From NCBI GenBank assembly GCA_963816795.1, contig CAWFLT010000022.1, positions 1 through 48,006 of the forward strand: a DNA stretch of 48,006 nucleotides, read 5' to 3'. The DNA is from CAWFLT01 sp963816795. Its GTDB lineage: Bacteria; Acidobacteriota; Vicinamibacteria; Vicinamibacterales; SCN-69-37. The notes beneath the pieces were generated by a model that made no database searches, had not been told where the DNA came from, and was given only the letters and a program-made list of their open reading frames with translations. How positions within the stretch are numbered: position 1 is the first letter of the stretch; each line of letters begins with the position of its first letter. Below are positions 28,261-37,649 of this stretch, piece by piece. The position numbers and the translations under genes are program-made.

Positions 28261-28845
28261 TTACTGTGACGGTCCGCCGCCTCGGGGCGCGCTCGACGGC
28301 GGCACCATGCCCTTGAGCCGGAGGTACGTCACCAGGTTGCCGTAGTGCTCGTTGATGTGGCTGGTGTTGTAGATCAGCATGCCCATCTTGGTGCGGGTCC
28401 CGCGCCCGCCGGCCGACTCCATCATGTTGGCCGGCGTGACGGCCGCGAACGCCTTCTGGCAGAGCGCGACCGAGTCGGCGAGGCCCTTTTCGAGGTCGGC
28501 CTTCGTCATCTTGTCGGCCGCCCAGGCGCCGGCACTGCCGGTGTCGACGCGGCCCGGAGCCGGCGTCACGCCCGCAAGCGCCGCGCAGGCGCCATTATTG
28601 TCATCAATAATGTGGGCAAACAGGCGCGCGAACGAGCGGACCTCTGGCGTGGGCTGAAAGGTATACATCTCGGCCGGGACCATCGCCGCCGATCTCGTGA
28701 TGTTGGTCGCGACCGCGGTGTAGTAGCCGTTCACTTCGGCCGCAATCGACGTCGGCAATTGGGGCGCCGCGCCTCCGCCTTGCTCAGCCGCCAATCCCGC
28801 CACGAGCGCCGCCACGCATCCTCCCAGAACCGTCAGTTTTCGCAT
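28261..28845 (-). CDS. DinB-family protein with signal peptide
   Basis: 194 residues. Signal peptide MRKLTVLGGCVAALVAGLAA, then a four-helix DinB/YfiT-like fold: FARLFAHIIDDNNGACAAL with the first His, and NTSHINEHYGNLVTYLRLKG with the two closing His residues of the metal-binding triad. Members can act as thiol-dependent transferases; exported versions are common in Acidobacteriota and have no assigned role. First gene of the run DinB, M23, DUF1015, serA, serC. Confidence 0.85.
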   Translation of the reverse strand: MRKLTVLGGCVAALVAGLAAEQGGGAAPQLPTSIAAEVNGYYTAVATNITRSAAMVPAEMYTFQPTPEVRSFARLFAHIIDDNNGACAALAGVTPAPGRVDTGSAGAWAADKMTKADLEKGLADSVALCQKAFAAVTPANMMESAGGRGTRTKMGMLIYNTSHINEHYGNLVTYLRLKGMVPPSSAPRGGGPSQ

Positions 28846-28857
28846 GGGCGTAAGTTA

Positions 28858-28876
28858 AACGACCTCGGGTGTCGTT
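28858..28876. terminator. Stem-loop AACGAC-CTCGGGT-GTCGTT
   Basis: Perfect 6-bp stem with 7-nt loop between the outer-membrane protein gene and DinB. Related in sequence to the two terminators with TCGGG loops at 28891 and 39825. Confidence 0.5.
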
Positions 28877-28890
28877 GCTACGAATTTCGT

Positions 28891-28910
28891 AAAAGACCCC
28901 CGAGGTCATC
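28891..28910 (-). terminator. Intrinsic terminator GACC-TCGGG-GGTC-TTTT
   Basis: On the minus strand the stem is followed at once by TTTT. The stop codon of the outer-membrane protein gene (28906-28908) lies within the ascending stem, so termination happens immediately after translation ends. Confidence 0.65.
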
Positions 28911-29578
28911 TCAGCCGCCAGCCCACCGACACGCTGAGCGCCCGGTTCCTGGCCGCCAATTCGTCGCGGTCGAAGTCGTCGTTGATGTTCAGCCAGCCCC
29001 AGATGTAGCGGACGTCAATGCTGAGCCGGTCGAACGACATCGCGCCGCCGACCGAGATTCCGGAATCGCTGTTGATGAACGCCTGCTTCTCGAAGTCGCC
29101 GAGGACCGTCGAGCCGATCTTCTGTCGATCGTTGAGGCGAACCGAGAACACCGGTCCGGCCAGCACTTCAAACGTCTTCGTCGCCGACCAGCCGAACCGG
29201 TATTTGAGAAGCACTGGCACGTCGAGGTAGCCGATGCGGATGTCGATGTCCCCTTCGAACCTCGGATCGTCGCGGATGATCGTGCCCTTCTGGTTGAAGA
29301 GGGCTTCGACCTGAAGGCCCGAGATCTCCGGCGAGCCGTCCGCTCGTGTAGACGCCCGCCAGCAGACCGAAGCGATTCGACGGCGTGATGATGACGTCGG
29401 TCGACTGGAACTCCATCGTCGACACGTTCACGCCTGCCCGCACGCCAATCGACATCTCCTCCCCCTGCGCGAAGGCGGCACGTGAGCCGAGCACGGTCAG
29501 CACAACGAAAACAACCACGCGAACCGCGCGGCTGCGGCAAGGAACATGCGACCTCCGGGAGAGCGGCAGGTGCCGCAT
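28906..29578 (-). CDS. Small outer-membrane beta-barrel (PorT/OmpW-like), one frameshift
   Basis: About 220 residues. Signal peptide ends VLTVLGSRAAFAQ; mature part begins EEMSIGVRAGVNVSTMEFQ. The frame shifts near 29348; the other frame gives SPEISGLQVEALFNQKG and GDIDIRIGYLDVPVLLKYRF, then AGPVFSVRLND, SVGGAMSFDRLSIDVRYIWG and a C-terminal LSVSVGWRLR. Alternating hydrophobic strands with aromatic ends fit an eight-stranded barrel in the outer membrane. Lies 18 bp after the NHL propeller gene. Start at 29578 is the most likely; a GTG nearer the hydrophobic core is possible. Confidence 0.75.
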
Positions 29579-29595
29579 CACCACGTTCTCGACGG

Positions 29596-30684
29596 TCACG
29601 CGAGCCGCCGCAGCTTGGTGACGCGTCCGACCTCGACCCATTCGGTGACGAAGATGTTGCCGTCGCGATCGAAGCAGGCGCCGTGGGGCTGGATGAACTC
29701 GCCGGGAACGAATTCCTCGCGCGGCCGGTTGCGGAGCGGGCTGTTCCATTTCGGCGCGTTCGAATCGCCAAGATGCACGATGACGGCGTTGTTCCGATCG
29801 ATGAGCGTCACCCGCCCGTGCAGGTCGGGGATCACGACGGTCCCGTTCCGTTCGTTGAAATGACACGGCAGCCGGAAGCCCTGCACGAAGTCGACGGGCT
29901 TGCCGTCGAGCGTGAATCGCTGCAGCCGGTTGTTGCGGCGATCGGCGACGACGAGGATTGGCGCGGCCCCACGGGTGTCGATCCAGATCCCGTGCGGCTC
30001 GAGCATCTGGCCGGGCTCCGATCCGCGGCCGCCGAACGTCCGCAGGTACTCGCCCTTCGCGTTGTACTGATTGATGAAGTAGAACCCGTAGCCGTCCGCC
30101 ACGTAGACGTCGCCGTTGGGCGCCACCGCGAGATTCGTCGGGTTGTAGCGCGGCGGCCGCTGAACGTCGGCCGCGGGCCGATAGCCCTCGATGTCCGGCG
30201 GCCCCTGCACCCGCCACACGATCTCACCCGTCAGCGTCGCCTTGACGATCGACGCCTGCATCTCCGGCGCGTTGGCGGTCCCGGGTGCGACCGAATTGAC
30301 GGTCAGGTAGAGAAACTCCTGCGAGCCCTCTTTGCGGATGTCCATGCCGTGCGCGACGCCGCGGAACTGGCGGCCCCACGAGCGCACGAACTTGCCGCCG
30401 GGATCGAAGACGACGATCGAGTCAGGGACTTCGCTGGTGGCGTGGACGGTGTGGTGGATGTAGATCAGGCCGCTCGCGTCCTGCACGACGGCGTGCGTGT
30501 TGCCCCACTTCAGGCTCGAGGGCAGCTGGCCCCAGTCGTGCGTGGCTTCGTAGCGATGCGCGCCTTCGCCCATCACCGGCAGCCTGGTCCCGGCCTTGTC
30601 CTGCATGCCGAGCAGAATCGGCGACACCACAGGCGCGGCGGCGGCCGCGGCCAGAAATTCACGACGCGTCGGGTTGGACATCAT
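29596..30684 (-). CDS. Tat-exported NHL-repeat beta-propeller protein
   Basis: 362 residues, intact. Twin-arginine signal NPTRREFLAAAAAAPVV at the N-terminus. Propeller blades are seen in NTHAVVQDASGLIYIHHTV, PTNLAVAPNGDVYVADGYG, EPHGIWIDTRGAAPILVVADRR and QPHGACFDRDGNIFVTEW, the usual NHL blade pattern. Family members include peptidylglycine-lyase-like and scaffold proteins; no catalytic residues can be asserted. Downstream of the DUF1501 gene across two hairpins. Confidence 0.85.
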   Translation of the reverse strand: MMSNPTRREFLAAAAAAPVVSPILLGMQDKAGTRLPVMGEGAHRYEATHDWGQLPSSLKWGNTHAVVQDASGLIYIHHTVHATSEVPDSIVVFDPGGKFVRSWGRQFRGVAHGMDIRKEGSQEFLYLTVNSVAPGTANAPEMQASIVKATLTGEIVWRVQGPPDIEGYRPAADVQRPPRYNPTNLAVAPNGDVYVADGYGFYFINQYNAKGEYLRTFGGRGSEPGQMLEPHGIWIDTRGAAPILVVADRRNNRLQRFTLDGKPVDFVQGFRLPCHFNERNGTVVIPDLHGRVTLIDRNNAVIVHLGDSNAPKWNSPLRNRPREEFVPGEFIQPHGACFDRDGNIFVTEWVEVGRVTKLRRLA

Positions 30685-30712
30685 CCGGATCCTCAGCGAA
30701 ATGCAGAAGGAG

Positions 30713-30756
30713 GGGCGGGCTTCAGCCCGCCCTTGCCAGGCCGGCTGAAGCCGGCC
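30713..30756. repeat. REP-like twin hairpins with complementary loops
   Basis: First hairpin GGGCGGGC-TTCA-GCCCGCCC (30713-30732), second GGCCGGC-TGAA-GCCGGCC (30739-30756). Both stems are perfect, and the loops TTCA and TGAA are reverse complements. Located between the DUF1501 stop and the NHL start. A partial relative (GGCGGGCTTCACCCGCC) lies near 42690. Confidence 0.75.
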
Positions 30757-30766
30757 CTCCCTGCCG

Positions 30767-32227
30767 TCACGCGAACAGTTTCAAGGCCGGCTTGCCGATG
30801 CCGTCTTTGGTCACGTAGACCGGTCGCTTCTCGACGACGTACGACGTGTCGGGCGCGATGCCGAGCGCGTGATAGATCGTCGCGTGCAGGTCTTCAATCG
30901 GCATCGGATCTTCGATCGTCGTGCAGGGCCGTTCGGGCGCGGTCTTGCCGTAGACGAAGCCCTTCTTGACGCCGCCGCCGAACATCAGGACGGAGCCCGC
31001 CGCCGTGAAGTGCCGGTGCATGCCCCAGTGCCGCGGCTCGGTCATGACGTTCGGGATGTCGATCGCCTGATCGCGCACTTCCTTGCCGACCTTCCCTTCC
31101 GTCATCGCGTCGCGGCCAAACTCGCTCGCGAGCACCACGAGCGTGCGATCGAGCAGTCCGCGTGCCTCCAGATCACGAATGAGCTGCGCGACCGGCGCAT
31201 CGATGAATTTCTTCATCTGCTTCGCGCGCTCATGGCCGTGCTCGTGGGTGTCCCAGTACACGAACGGGATGTACTCGGACGTCACTTCGACATACCGTGC
31301 TCCACCCTCGACCAGCCGGCGCGCCAGCAGACAGCCCTGGCCAAACCGGCTCGTGTTGTACTTGTCGAACGACTCCTTGGGCTCGAGCGACAGGTCGAAC
31401 GCCTTCGCCGACGGCGACCGCAGCAGTCGATCGGCGCTGTCGAGCGCCCGGACCATCGACTCGCGCTGGAACCCGCCCGCCTGCCCGGTCGCCGGCTCCT
31501 GCGCCAGCAGGCGCTCGAGCAATTGCCGTCTCGTCTGAAACCGTTGCTCGCCCAGTTCCTTTGGCGGCCGGACGGCCGACGCCGCATCCTGAGGATCGAC
31601 GATGAGAAACGGGCCGTGCTCGGTACCGAGGAACCCGGCGGTGTGAAACGCCTTCAGCGTCGCGATCTCGCCAGCGCCTTCCACGGTCTGACCGACGGCG
31701 ATGAACGCCGGCATGTCCGGGTGCCTGGGCCCGAGCGTGCGGGAGATCACCGCGCCGATGTGCGGCATCGCCATCGGCTGCGGCGGGATGTAGCCGGTGT
31801 GCCAATGATACTGATGGCGCGAGTGCAGGATGAACCCGAGGTCCGCGGCCATGAACGACCGGATCACGGCGCCGCGGTCGATGACGCTGCCAATCTGCTC
31901 GAGGCCTTCACTGAACTTGATGTGGTCGACTGACGTGTCGATGGTCGGAAAGGTGCTCAACACCTGCTCGACCGGCATGCCCGACTCGAACGGACGATAG
32001 CGTTTGGGATCGAACGTCTCAGTCTGCGCCATGCCGCCGGCCATCCAGAGCACGATCACGGCGTCGGCGCTCGCCTTTCGCGCAGGCTCCTGCGCCTGCA
32101 GGATGGGCGCGCGTCCCGTGAACGCCGCCAGCGTCGCGGCCGTCGTCGCGCCGAGAAATCCCCGGCGGGTCAACTGCGCAGCGATGCGCCGTTCGTCAGA
32201 CGTCAGGCGTGAGTGATCGATGGACAT
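30767..32227 (-). CDS. Tat-exported DUF1501 protein (sulfatase-like fold)
   Basis: 486 residues, intact. Tat signal LTRRGFLGATTAATLAAFTG. VIVLWMAGGMAQTETFDPK is the DUF1501 opening; HSRHQYHWHTGY, SRFGQGCLLARRLVEGGARYVEV, DTHEHGHERAKQMKKF, VVLASEFGRD and HWGMHRHFTAAGSVLMFGGG are family motifs rich in His, Asp and Glu that would bind metals. Usually encoded just after a DUF1549/DUF1553 partner, exactly as here (9-bp gap). The pair is typical of Planctomycetes and Acidobacteriota; presumed role in degrading complex organic matter is unproven. Shine-Dalgarno GGGAG precedes the start. Confidence 0.9.
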   Translation of the reverse strand: MSIDHSRLTSDERRIAAQLTRRGFLGATTAATLAAFTGRAPILQAQEPARKASADAVIVLWMAGGMAQTETFDPKRYRPFESGMPVEQVLSTFPTIDTSVDHIKFSEGLEQIGSVIDRGAVIRSFMAADLGFILHSRHQYHWHTGYIPPQPMAMPHIGAVISRTLGPRHPDMPAFIAVGQTVEGAGEIATLKAFHTAGFLGTEHGPFLIVDPQDAASAVRPPKELGEQRFQTRRQLLERLLAQEPATGQAGGFQRESMVRALDSADRLLRSPSAKAFDLSLEPKESFDKYNTSRFGQGCLLARRLVEGGARYVEVTSEYIPFVYWDTHEHGHERAKQMKKFIDAPVAQLIRDLEARGLLDRTLVVLASEFGRDAMTEGKVGKEVRDQAIDIPNVMTEPRHWGMHRHFTAAGSVLMFGGGVKKGFVYGKTAPERPCTTIEDPMPIEDLHATIYHALGIAPDTSYVVEKRPVYVTKDGIGKPALKLFA

Positions 32228-32236
32228 CTCCCGCCC

Positions 32237-34765
32237 TCAACGGATCAACTGGAACTCGGGCGTCATCATGATCGCCCACAACAGATCCGCCACCGCCTCC
32301 GCCGATACGCGCCCAGGCCGTCGCGCGGATCCGCAATCGCCGCTTCGGCGATCTTCCGCTCGGCGGCTGTCGGCGGACGCTGGAGCGCATGGCGATACAG
32401 CCGGTCGACGACCGCACTCGCGGTCTGCAGCACGGGCGGCGCCGGGAGAGGCAGCTCGTGCCACGCCGGAATCAGCCGCGCCATGTTCGGCGCGCGATCG
32501 AACACGAAGAATCGCAATGACGGATTGAGCGTCGATCCGATCTCGAGCCGGGGATTCTCGAGGGCGAGTTGCCCGCGGAGCGTCACGAAACCCCGCCCGG
32601 CGATGTCGTACACGAGCCGCGAGGTGCCGGTCACCCTCAGGCCGGCCGGCGCATCGGGCGCGGCCGTGCGGGGTCGTTCGCGTGCCGGTCGTCTCGGTCG
32701 GGGTGAGCGCGGCAAGAGGCGTCACGCGGCCATCCGCCGCGACGAATTCGACGTTCGACCACACGGGCAGCACCCGCTCGGGCGCGTTCGAACCGGTGTC
32801 GGTCACGAGCAGCCACAGCCGCTGCGCGCTGGCGACATTCACTTCGAACGCGCGGGCCGTCGCATTGCGGCCGGCGACGGCGCCATTCCAGAGACTCAGC
32901 GGCTCCTCGGGCAGCTCGCCGGTCAGCCGCTGTGCGCCGCGCAGCAGCCAGCGCGTGAGCGCCTCGCCGTTCACCAGCTCGAGCGCCTGCGGGGTCGTCG
33001 CCTCCTTCGCGCGGGTGGAAATGACCTGATCGCGAATCGGGCGGCCGAGCGCGCGGGTCAGGCTCGAAGACGGCGCGCGCCAGTCACGCACGTACGTGCC
33101 GGTCGTCAGCGCGTCGGTGCCGGTCCGGGGGCCCGCGCCGCGACCGGCAGCTCCCGCCGGCGGCTGCGGTGCCGCGCCTCGGCCGCCGCCGGGCTGCACG
33201 CTCCACTCGCCCGTCATCATGCCGATGGCGTCGGCAAACTGCTCCGCCGTGAGCCGTCGCACTTCCGGCCCCGCGAACACGTACTCGCGCGCGGCGACGT
33301 CATCCGTCCGCCGGACGGCGGGCATCTGGTACGTGCGCGACGTGGCGATGGTGGCAATCAGCTTCTTCAGATCGTAGCCCTGCGCGACGAACTCGCTCGC
33401 GACCCAGTCGAGGATCTCCGGGCTCCACGGCTTGCGGTCCATCTCGTCCGAGTTGGGGACGAGGCCATGACCGAGCAGCCGTTCCCAGACACGATTGACG
33501 ATCGTGCGCGGCATCCGCCCGTTCCGGGGATCGGTGAAAATCGCCGCCGCCGCCGCGCGCCGATCGGCCAGTGACGATGAGGCCGGGGTGCGGCTGAGCT
33601 CCGGGAACAGGAATCCCGGCTCCGCATACTCATCACGGGCGACGTCACACCGGAAGAGCTGCAGGCGCGGCTCGGGCGAGAAGAACGCCGCCAGGCTGTA
33701 GGCATCCTTCAGCGACCACCGGCTCACGAAGCTGTCGTGGCAGGCGTTGCACTTCATGTTGACGCCGAGGAACACTTGCGCCGTATTCTGCGATGCCTGC
33801 ATCCAGGGTGTCACCGCCGCGCTCGTCTCTCCACGCCAGTTGACACCGATCAGAAACCCCTCCGGATCGCCGGCGCCATTCGGACTGAGCAGCTTCGTGA
33901 CGACCTGGTCGTACGGCAGGTTCGTCTTCAGCGCGTCGAGCAGCCACGGCGTGATGCTGCGCCGCGCGCCGCCAGTCGCGTCCGAGAAATAGGTCACGCC
34001 ATCCTCGTTGCGCAGGAGGTCGTTCCAGAACGACATCCAATGCTCGGCGTACTTCTGATCGTCGCTGAGAAGGGTCTCGACCAACCGCGCACGTTTGTCC
34101 GGACGGGTATCAGCAAGAAATGCCTGCAGTTCCTCCGGCGTCGGCAGCAGACCCCACACATCGAGATACACGCGTCGCGCGAAGACCGCATCGCCCACCG
34201 TCGCCGGAACGGCGCGCGACGCTCCGGCCGCCGGAGGGCGGCTCGTCATGTACGCGGCGGTGAATCGATCGATCGGGGAGGACCACGCCGGCCACGTCGC
34301 CGCTGGAACCGGCGGCCGCTCGAGCGCGAGCGGCGCCTCCCACGGCGGCGGCGCCGGCGGCGACGTGAGAGTGCGCCGCGCGCCTTCATCGATCCACGCG
34401 CGGATGATCCCCAGCTCACGCGCGTCGAGCGGTGTCTCGTCCATCGGCATCTGCGGCTCGACGACGCCACTCAACCGCCGCATCAGCAGGCTGTCGTGGC
34501 CGCGTCCCGGCCGGATCGCCGTGCCGCTGCGGCCGCCCTCGAGCACATCGGCGTAATTCGCCAGCGACAATCCGCCCTTGCGCTTCTCCGCGTTGTGACA
34601 CCCGAGGCAATTTGCTTTGATGAGCGGCCAGACTTGCCGCTCGAAGTCGACGGTCGGCTTCTGCGAGGCAGCGGCCTGTGCCTGGGCTTGTACGCGCATC
34701 ACTCCGGCTGCGATCCAGACGGCCGCCGCAAGCACGACAAACGCACGGGCCAAGTTCACGGTCAT
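32237..34765 (-). CDS. DUF1549/DUF1553 protein with cytochrome c motif, two compensating frameshifts
   Basis: About 842 residues. The ATG at 34765 gives the signal peptide MTVNLARAFVVLAAAVWIAA; the open frame back to 34792 lacks a good start. A heme-binding CLGCH near residue 55 marks the planctomycete-type cytochrome domain; a second CNACH sits in the DUF1549 region. RRVYLDVWGLLPTPEEL opens DUF1549. DUF1553 includes RNGRMPRTIVNRVWERLLG, GEALTRWLLRGAQRL and the closing LLWAIMMTPEFQLIR. Between about 32685 and 32310 the sense runs in another frame, then returns, so two single-base indels are likely. Periplasmic; partner of the DUF1501 protein. Confidence 0.87.
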   Translation of the reverse strand: MTVNLARAFVVLAAAVWIAAGVMRVQAQAQAAASQKPTVDFERQVWPLIKANCLGCHNAEKRKGGLSLANYADVLEGGRSGTAIRPGRGHDSLLMRRLSGVVEPQMPMDETPLDARELGIIRAWIDEGARRTLTSPPAPPPWEAPLALERPPVPAATWPAWSSPIDRFTAAYMTSRPPAAGASRAVPATVGDAVFARRVYLDVWGLLPTPEELQAFLADTRPDKRARLVETLLSDDQKYAEHWMSFWNDLLRNEDGVTYFSDATGGARRSITPWLLDALKTNLPYDQVVTKLLSPNGAGDPEGFLIGVNWRGETSAAVTPWMQASQNTAQVFLGVNMKCNACHDSFVSRWSLKDAYSLAAFFSPEPRLQLFRCDVARDEYAEPGFLFPELSRTPASSSLADRRAAAAAIFTDPRNGRMPRTIVNRVWERLLGHGLVPNSDEMDRKPWSPEILDWVASEFVAQGYDLKKLIATIATSRTYQMPAVRRTDDVAAREYVFAGPEVRRLTAEQFADAIGMMTGEWSVQPGGGRGAAPQPPAGAAGRGAGPRTGTDALTTGTYVRDWRAPSSSLTRALGRPIRDQVISTRAKEATTPQALELVNGEALTRWLLRGAQRLTGELPEEPLSLWNGAVAGRNATARAFEVNVASAQRLWLLVTDTGSNAPERVLPVWSNVEFVAADGRVTPLAALTPTETTGTRTTPHGRARCAGRPEGDRHLAARVRHRRAGFRDAPRATRPRESPARDRIDAQSVIAILRVRSRAEHGAADSGVARAASPGAARAADRECGRRPAVSPCAPASADSRRAEDRRSGDCGSARRPGRVSAEAVADLLWAIMMTPEFQLIR

Positions 34766-34799
34766 GCTGTGGCTATTCTGGACCAAGAGCACGACTGAA

Positions 34800-35735
34800 T
34801 CACGTCGCTGGCTCTGTCTGCCCGGCGCGGGAGTGGTCGAGCAGGGTCTCCGGGAAGCTGGCCCTCGAAATCGTGCTCTCCGTGCGGTCGCGTTTCATAC
34901 TTCGCGTGGCGCACGACGCCCTATCCGGCTTTGACCGCACTGGCGATCGTCGCACGCCTACGGGCGATTCGCGCGCGAAACGCTCCCTCCCTACGGCACG
35001 ATTTCAAACTGACGCGCATCGGGCCACTTCACATCGACCCCGCTCGACCACTCCCGCGCCGGGCACTGTCACGTCAGAAGAACGAGGCGCGCGGCCGCGC
35101 CTTCGATGAACTCAGGGCGGGCTGAGCCGCGACGAAGCTCAAAACGCTCGGTCCCTACGGTACGACTCCGAACTGACGCCCTTGACGAGGTTCGAGGCGA
35201 GCTGGGCCCGTCGAAGTCGCACACGGGCCACACCACATCGATCTGCCCGCCACCGCACCCGCCAGTCGACGGGACGCGAGAAGGAGGCGCGTACGAGAGC
35301 GGACGCCAGACTTCGCGTCGTGGTCCGTCGTGTCGGGGAGACGATCGGTCGCCGAATGCGAGGGCCGCGACGGCGGCAGTCTGAAAACCGGGCCGAAGGC
35401 AGCGCAGGATTCGAGGGCCGCTGCGCCGTAGGCCTGAGCGCGGCTCTTGACTCGATCCAGGCCGGATAGGCGCCGGCCCGATACGCGTCAGTACGAATCA
35501 TGCGCGGACGGCGGCACCGGTTTTCCGCGGCCGCTCGCCTGAGGTGGCCGATCGTCTCCCCGACACGGCGGACAGACAAACGCGGTTGTGAGAGCGGACG
35601 ACAGTCCACGCGCCGTGGTCGTCGTGCGCGTGCGTCGTTTGATACTCACAGCGCGATCAACATCACCCCGACATCGACGCCGCCGAGCAGCAGGATGAAG
35701 GGATGTGGGAGGCGGAGCGTCACGTCGCGCCGGTG
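34800..35735. other. Gene-free stretch with decayed direct and inverted repeats
   Basis: No frame here resembles a protein on either strand. What can be seen is old repeat structure: a direct repeat of about 30 bp (34985-35014 and 35150-35179, core CGGNACGA..AACTGACGC), an inverted pair of about 28 bp (35324-35354 and 35546-35573), and a direct pair of about 40 bp (35292-35333 and 35586-35627, core GAGAGCGGACG). Possibly the remains of an inserted element. Confidence 0.55.
35324..35573. repeat. Inverted repeat GTCGGGGAGACGATCGG, about 190 bp loop
   Basis: The left arm contains GTGTCGGGGAGACGATCGGT; the right arm is its complement with two mismatches (GGCCGATCGTCTCCCCGACA). Both arms in minus/plus reading encode RRVGETIG by chance or by descent. 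Could be termini of a small degenerate element. Confidence 0.6.
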
Positions 35736-35739
35736 TCGA

Positions 35740-36555
35740 CTACTGGCCGCCGCGGCCGCGACCGGCAGGCCGGCCCGCGGGCGACCGCTCCACGAGCCGG
35801 CGCAGCTCCTTGATCGGCTCGGGATTGTCGTCGACCTGGAGCCGGAGGACGACGTCGTTGTGCAGCCAGACGCCGGCGTCTTTCTTCACGACGATGAGCG
35901 CGGCGGACTGCTGACCGCGTGTGTCACCACCGGCCGCCTGACCGGCCTCGAGCGCGGCGACCAGACGGAGGGAAATATGGCGCCGGCGTCCCGTGTCGTC
36001 CTTCTCGGACTGCTCGAAGCCCTCGACCATCTTCGCGACGACGTCGGGCCCGGCGAGGATGTTGCCCTGCGCGGTGCAGAACTTCCCCGCCTTGTGTCCG
36101 GCCCACTTACGTGGCCTGCGGGCCGGTGTGCGCAGCGAACTCGCCTTTCGCGTTCATCACCGCAAACTGACGGCCGGCCTTGGGCCAGGCGTTGCCCGCG
36201 ATAGCCGGGATCCGGATCTTCGTCGAGGATCCGCTTGATGATCGCGTCAGGCGCGAGACCTTGCTTGAGCAGCGCGATGCCCTTTGGGCCCGTAGCTCAC
36301 GTCGACGATCGCCTGCGTCGCCACCGCGCCGACGCCGGCTTCGGCCCAGAGCACGCCGTTGCCGACCGAGAACACGCGCGACTGCACCGCCGCTCCGATC
36401 TCGCCGGTTTCCGGATCGAACCCGAGAATCGAGAACGTGCCCGGCGTTTCGGGCAGATCGCCGATGCGGAGTCGGCGCCGGTCGCTTGCGCGACCAGCAG
36501 CGAAGCGGCACGACCAGCGGCAACGAGCCGACGCAGTCAGGATTCGTCTGCGCAT
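35740..36555 (-). CDS. DUF1028 family (Ntn-hydrolase-like) protein, three or four frameshifts
   Basis: About 270 residues. The mature protein begins TFSILGFDPETGEIGAAVQS, then WAEAGVGAVATQAIVDVSYG, the signature of this family whose N-terminal Thr becomes exposed after processing. Breaks near 36290, 36195 and 36110 lead through LLKQGLAPDAIIKRILDEDP, GRQFAVMNAKGEFAAHTG, KWAGHKAGKFCTAQGNILAG and AALEAGQAAGGDTRGQQSAA to LQVDDNPEPIKELRRLVE. The leader from 36555 is also out of phase with the mature part. Substrate unknown. Starts 45 bp after the hydrolase stop. Confidence 0.78.
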
Positions 36556-36600
36556 GATGATGCCTCTCGCAGTTTGCCGGCCCGGTCGTGCCGCGAGCGC

Positions 36601-37527
36601 CTACCGCTTCACCGCCGGACGATTGAGAAAGTTCACGATCGCCGCGATCCACGCGTCGTGCGTGTCTTCGATCTGCGCGGCGTGATCCGCGCCAGGCAGC
36701 ACGACCATCTGCTTGTCGGGCGACGCCAGCCGCGCGAAGAATTTGCCGGCGTCGTCCAGGACGACGCCAGGATCGCGATCGCCGAAGAGCACGAGCGTCG
36801 GCGTGTTCATCTTCGCCGGCTTGAAGACGTTGAACTCGCTGTCGTTCTTGAGATCCGCCAGGATCGGATCGGCGCGCAGGGCCTGCTGGACGAACGCCTG
36901 CACCACCGCCGGCGGCGTGACGTTCGGCGAGATGAAATCGCTGGCGGCGGCGTCCGGCGTGTTCTTGTCCATCTGCGGCTTCTCGGCGGCCGCGCCGTCG
37001 ATGAACTGCAGGTCCGGGTCGAACACGAACCCGAACAGGACGAGCGCGGACAGTCGCGCCGGCGCGGACTGCGCCGCCATCGCCGCCATCGCCGCGCCGC
37101 GTGACCAGCCGATGAGCGCCGGCCGGGCGAGCGTCGGATGCTGCTGCGCGATCCACGCCAGCACGTTGATGATGTCCGCCGCGCCCCGCTTCGGCGTGAG
37201 CCAGCCCGTGGCATCACGCGGCGTCTCGCCGTAGCCGCGCAGATCCACCGCGTAGGCCGCAAACCCCTGCGCCGCGAGCGACGCCATCACCGACCGCTGA
37301 AGCCCGGGCACCTGCAGATCGAAATCCGGCCGGCTGCTCCACGTGCGCCCGTGCACGAGCAGCAGCGGCCCCCTTCGGCTGCGCGGGCTTGCGCGCCCAG
37401 ACGACCAGGGCGTGGCCATCTGACTGCACGGTGAATCGGTCAGGCGCCGGCATCGGGACGGGCTTCGCTGGCGCAGCCTGCGCGGACAGGCAGCGTGATC
37501 AACAGTAGCAGAAGAGCACGCGCACAT
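36601..37527 (-). CDS. Alpha/beta-fold hydrolase, exported, two N-terminal frameshifts
   Basis: About 300 residues. From about 37370 downward the frame is continuous: LLLVHGRTWSSRPDFD, AYAVDLRGYGETPRD, nucleophile elbow IGWSRGAAMAA (GxSxG), FGDRDPGVVLDDA with the acid Asp, and PGADHAAQIED with the catalytic His. Upstream, MPAPDRFTVQSDGHALVVWA lies in another frame (break near 37375), and a Leu-rich signal peptide in a third (break near 37480). Substrate cannot be inferred. Confidence 0.8.
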   Translation of the reverse strand: MCACSSATVDHAACPRRLRQRSPSRCRRLTDSPCSQMATPWSSGRASPRSRRGPLLLVHGRTWSSRPDFDLQVPGLQRSVMASLAAQGFAAYAVDLRGYGETPRDATGWLTPKRGAADIINVLAWIAQQHPTLARPALIGWSRGAAMAAMAAQSAPARLSALVLFGFVFDPDLQFIDGAAAEKPQMDKNTPDAAASDFISPNVTPPAVVQAFVQQALRADPILADLKNDSEFNVFKPAKMNTPTLVLFGDRDPGVVLDDAGKFFARLASPDKQMVVLPGADHAAQIEDTHDAWIAAIVNFLNRPAVKR

Positions 37528-37649
37528 TCTAGACGGTACGTGGGATCGCGGGTACGGCAGGCCCGGGGTCCCTCGTGTACGTCAGCCCGTCGTCTTACGT
37601 GCCGGCGTCCCTAGCCCACGTCGCTAAACGTCGTCGATCCTGCTCGTAC

